Of a stretch of DNA of 64,000 nucleotides, positions 61,787-64,000 are shown one piece after another. The position numbers and the translations under genes were made by a program. The DNA comes from Desulfosporosinus sp049943955. Lineage in GTDB: Bacteria; Bacillota; Desulfitobacteriia; Desulfitobacteriales; Desulfitobacteriaceae. Positions within the stretch are counted from its first letter, which is position 1, and each line of letters begins with the position of its first letter. The notes beneath the pieces are model-generated. The model had not been told where the DNA came from and ran no database searches. It worked only from the letters and a program-made list of their open reading frames with translations. The stretch spans positions 1-64,000 of the forward strand of contig NZ_JBNFTW010000002.1 in assembly GCF_049943955.1 (NCBI RefSeq), read 5' to 3'.

Positions 61787-62374
61787 ATGAAATTGGATAA
61801 GATCTCGTTAGATAAAGAAATAATCCTCAATGCAACAGAAGAGGTCATTCGCCGTTTTGGACCAGATAAAGCGAATATCACTGACGTAGCAAAATCATTA
61901 AAAGTTAGCCATGCTGCCATTTATAGATATTATAATGGGAAAACTGCCCTTTGGAATGCAGTTACAGAACGCTGGCTTGCAAATTTGCATGCTCCTTCAA
62001 AAAATATTTTAAAAGAAGATAGTCCTGCTGATATTAAGCTTTTTCATTTACTCGAAGACTTTGCGGAAGCTAAACGTCGCAGTGCCATTAATGATCCGGA
62101 AATGTTTGCAAATTACATTAAACTGGCTCAAAACTCAATGGAAGTAATAGAAAAGGGTATAGAAGACGGAATTAATCAAATTAAGGAGATTATAGTACAA
62201 GGGATTACAGAAGGTATATTTTTTACAGAATTTCCTTATCAGGCGGCAAGATCTGTATATCTTGCAACCAGCGCTTTTATCCACCCAAACTCATTCGAAG
62301 ATCCTGATCGAAAACAAAACATAGAATCTGTGGTCAATCTTCTAATAAGAGGACTTAAAAATCCTAAAAAGTGA
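61787..62374 (+). CDS. TetR-family transcriptional regulator
   Basis: A 195-residue regulator with an N-terminal HTH (KANITDVAKSLKVSHAAIYRYY) and a divergent ligand domain. It probably controls a neighbouring gene; the decayed nitroreductase tail and the NAD-binding epimerase follow downstream in the same direction. ATG 61787 gives the family length; the open frame begins at 61685. The ribosome site is weak (AAAGAGAA). Ligand unknown. Confidence 0.85.
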   Translation: MKLDKISLDKEIILNATEEVIRRFGPDKANITDVAKSLKVSHAAIYRYYNGKTALWNAVTERWLANLHAPSKNILKEDSPADIKLFHLLEDFAEAKRRSAINDPEMFANYIKLAQNSMEVIEKGIEDGINQIKEIIVQGITEGIFFTEFPYQAARSVYLATSAFIHPNSFEDPDRKQNIESVVNLLIRGLKNPKK

Positions 62375-62780
62375 ATCGCGCAGGCGAGGACGGTTAGCCT
62401 TCTCCTCTCATAACGATTACACGAGGGTCCAAACTAGGTATTTCCAGAAGGTTGACAAAGCTCCAAATACAATGAAGTAAACTTTTAAGCCCCTGACGTT
62501 CCAAATAGGAAATGTTGTGGGCATTATTTGTATGTCGGGACTTTTCACATGCTTTGCAAAAGCATAATCAAGCCGAAAGGGGGAACATTTATAACACGTT
62601 CTTTCATTGCAACAGTTATCAAATATAATATTCCTATAGACGCAAAAAATAATATGAAATTTGTTACAAGTTACATATTTGACGTATTGTAATTTGTGAA
62701 TTAAGATGATATAATTCATTTTGCAGTTACAAATATTAAAAGATTTAACCTGTAATTAGAATTATTTGCGCCATCCATAG
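62375..62780. other. Decayed coding debris
   Basis: Fragments look protein-like in different frames, for example KPKGGTFITRSFIATVIKY (62570-62626) ending in a stop after YIFDVL. No continuous gene remains. Probably what is left of a flavoprotein or oxidoreductase once paired with the TetR regulator, but I cannot name it. Confidence 0.3.
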
Positions 62781-62939
62781 GTGTGGAACCTGCATTATTG
62801 GATTCTTTGATATTTGTGCTGCTTCTGTATATAAGCCATTGCTTGATATTCTGAATTTGCCTGAAAATATGCAGGTTATTGGTGAACTGATGGTTGGTTA
62901 TCCAGAGTATACTGATCAACTTTTAAGGAGGATTTTACG
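62781..62939 (+). pseudogene. Nitroreductase-family C-terminal remnant
   Basis: A frame without start reads CGTCIIGFFDICAA, then PLLDILNLPENMQV and GELMVGYPEYTDQLLRR, the ending of nitroreductases (GLGTC...LNIPE...MLGYPKY). It runs directly into the ribosome site of the epimerase gene. Upstream catalytic and FMN parts are missing. Confidence 0.55.
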
Positions 62940-63785
62940 ATGCGTATTTTTGTCACTGGAGCAACAGGTTATATCGGTTCTGCTGTTGTCCAAGAACTCA
63001 TTGATGCTGGATATAAAGTGATTGGATTAACACGTTCGGAAGAGGGTGCCAAAAAATTAGAAAATGTAGGAGCGGAAGCACTGATGGGGACGCTGGAAGA
63101 TACGGAATGTCTTTGTAAAGGTGCTTCCATGGCTGAAGGTGTTATTCATATGGCTTTTCGACATGATTTTTCAGATTTTGCAGGATCCCTTGCTATTGAT
63201 TTAAATGTAATTAACGCAATAGGAGAAACCCTTATAGATACTGGAAAACCATTTATGACCACTGCACATGCCAATGGGGATGCCTCGGATAAGGCTACAT
63301 TAGCTCTAGCTGAGAGAGGGGTTCGCTCCGCTGTCATTAGTCTTGCACCCTCCGTGCATAGTGATGCGGATAGCCATGGATTTATTCCGCAACTTATCGG
63401 TATTGCACGTTCAAAAGGAGTATCTGCCTATGTTGAAGAAGGAGCTAATCGATGGCCGGCTGTTCATAGGCTTGATGCTGCTAAGCTTTTTCGTCTGGCA
63501 ATAGAAAAAGCACCGGCTGGTTCATATTTTACGGGAAGAGGCGAAGAAGGAATTCCTTTTCGTGAAATTGCCAGTACTATCGGAAAACACTTAAACGTTC
63601 CGGTGGTAAGCATTTCCCGTGAAGAAGCAAATGCTCACTTCGGATTTCTTGGTGCATTGGCTGCACTTGATATTCCAAATCTAATGCCGGGAAACTCCGC
63701 ACGAACAAAAGAGATATTGGGATGGAACCCGGTGCAGCCGGGCTTAATTGCGGATTTGGATCAAGGTCACTATTTCAATAAATAA
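62940..63785 (+). CDS. NAD(P)-dependent epimerase/SDR-type protein
   Basis: An extended/atypical SDR of 281 residues with Rossmann motif VTGATGYIGSAVV at the N-terminus. The catalytic Y-x3-K is not seen in the usual place, so it may be an NmrA-like or atypical SDR. Segments VHSDADSHGFIPQLIGIARSK and RWPAVHRLDAAKLFRLA are characteristic of the group found with TetR regulators. AAGGAGG lies 8 bp before the ATG. A terminator follows. Confidence 0.88.
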   Translation: MRIFVTGATGYIGSAVVQELIDAGYKVIGLTRSEEGAKKLENVGAEALMGTLEDTECLCKGASMAEGVIHMAFRHDFSDFAGSLAIDLNVINAIGETLIDTGKPFMTTAHANGDASDKATLALAERGVRSAVISLAPSVHSDADSHGFIPQLIGIARSKGVSAYVEEGANRWPAVHRLDAAKLFRLAIEKAPAGSYFTGRGEEGIPFREIASTIGKHLNVPVVSISREEANAHFGFLGALAALDIPNLMPGNSARTKEILGWNPVQPGLIADLDQGHYFNK

Positions 63786-63853
63786 TCTACTGCGTGTGTT
63801 ATTGTTACTTCATTATAAGTTTGTTATGGGCCAATAATACGGTTGATATATCT

Positions 63854-63905
63854 AATGCGTTGATGTGAGAATATAGAGGTTCTCACGTCAACGCATTTTG
63901 TTTTG
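63854..63905 (+). terminator. Terminator of the epimerase gene
   Basis: 18-bp arms 63854-63871 and 63880-63897 (AATGCGTTGATGTGAGAA and its partner, one G-T pair), 8-base loop, followed by TTTTGTTTTG. Confidence 0.88.
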
Positions 63906-63907
63906 AG

Positions 63908-63963
63908 TAAAAAAATACTAAGAAGTTCGACTCCTATAGATTATCGGAGTCGAACTTCTTAGT
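63908..63963 (-). terminator. Terminator of a gene beyond the right edge
   Basis: A perfect 18-bp inverted repeat (63917-63934 and 63946-63963). On the minus strand it is followed by ATTTTTTTAC, a strong T-tract, so it ends a minus-strand unit lying outside the window. Confidence 0.8.
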
Positions 63964-63985
63964 TCTTAGTATGATGATTTTATCA

Positions 63986-64000
63986 CTGTCTGTTTGACAG
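63986..64000. repeat. Insertion-sequence-end-like 15-mer at the right edge
   Basis: CTGTCTGTTTGACAG differs at two positions from CTGTCTACTTGACAG at 974-988. The window may end just inside another IS3-type element. Confidence 0.4.

Noticed and set aside
40955..62000. An integron integrase or other tyrosine recombinase linked to the repeats
   Set aside because: No frame in the region shows the R-H-R-Y recombinase pattern, so the array, if real, depends on an enzyme elsewhere or is inactive.
1..64000. tRNA, rRNA or CRISPR loci
   Set aside because: No tRNA-like cloverleaf with GGTTCGA-type T-loop, no rRNA sequence and no regular short repeats were recognised on reading both strands.

Overview
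The window looks like a chromosomal segment of an anaerobic Firmicute of the Desulfosporosinus/Desulfitobacterium type (Peptococcaceae). This is inferred from gene content, not from a database search: a corrinoid methyltransfer operon with a RACE-type activator, an acetyl-CoA hydrolase/transferase behind a sigma-54-like promoter, the pcrA-ppaC-ligA-gatCAB order, strong AGGAGG ribosome sites and frequent GTG/TTG starts.

Left edge (1-1.1 kb): an IS3-family transposase cut by the window start, with insertion-sequence debris.

Core region (1.1-38.9 kb): densely packed, intact housekeeping and metabolic genes. In order: a sigma-54 activator; a DUF2157/GDYXXLXY membrane pair; an ABC-F ATPase; a DUF815 ATPase; a membrane MutS-like ATPase; a chemoreceptor; asnS. 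Next is a GntR regulator, corrinoid protein, UroD-like methyltransferase, unlisted 57-residue protein and RACE, forming one methyl-transfer unit. Then pcrA, ppaC, ligA and gatCAB. Then a homocitrate-synthase-like enzyme beside an isocitrate dehydrogenase, which may be a citrate or homocitrate branch. The region closes with the CoA-transferase, a CPBP protease, an ABC exporter pair and an rlmD-like RNA methyltransferase. Most transcription units end in clear intrinsic terminators.

Accessory region (38.9-64 kb): small, mostly single-gene units between stretches of decayed sequence. Relics include a group II intron tail, an S53 peptidase C-terminus, an IS66 transposase, a DUF2284 protein, a nucleotidyltransferase, a lipoprotein and a nitroreductase tail. 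An IS256-type element with an 8-bp target duplication splits an MBL-fold hydrolase gene. Two repeat families recur just after stop codons. Family A has six C-rich/G-rich copies at 41.7-44.7 and 56.4 kb. Family B is an ATTATTCTTA-type motif found at about ten places between 46.4 and 60.8 kb. A GC-rich SpoU methyltransferase gene lies between family B motifs and has a deleted second copy 7 kb away that starts at the same motif. Together this looks like a cassette-style array without a visible integrase. That is the most unusual feature here, but it remains a hypothesis. Regulator-target pairs (HxlR with the MBL gene, LysR with GlcG-like and isochorismatase genes) are also present.

The right edge carries an 18-bp terminator hairpin for a gene outside the window and an insertion-sequence-end-like 15-mer resembling one at the left edge.
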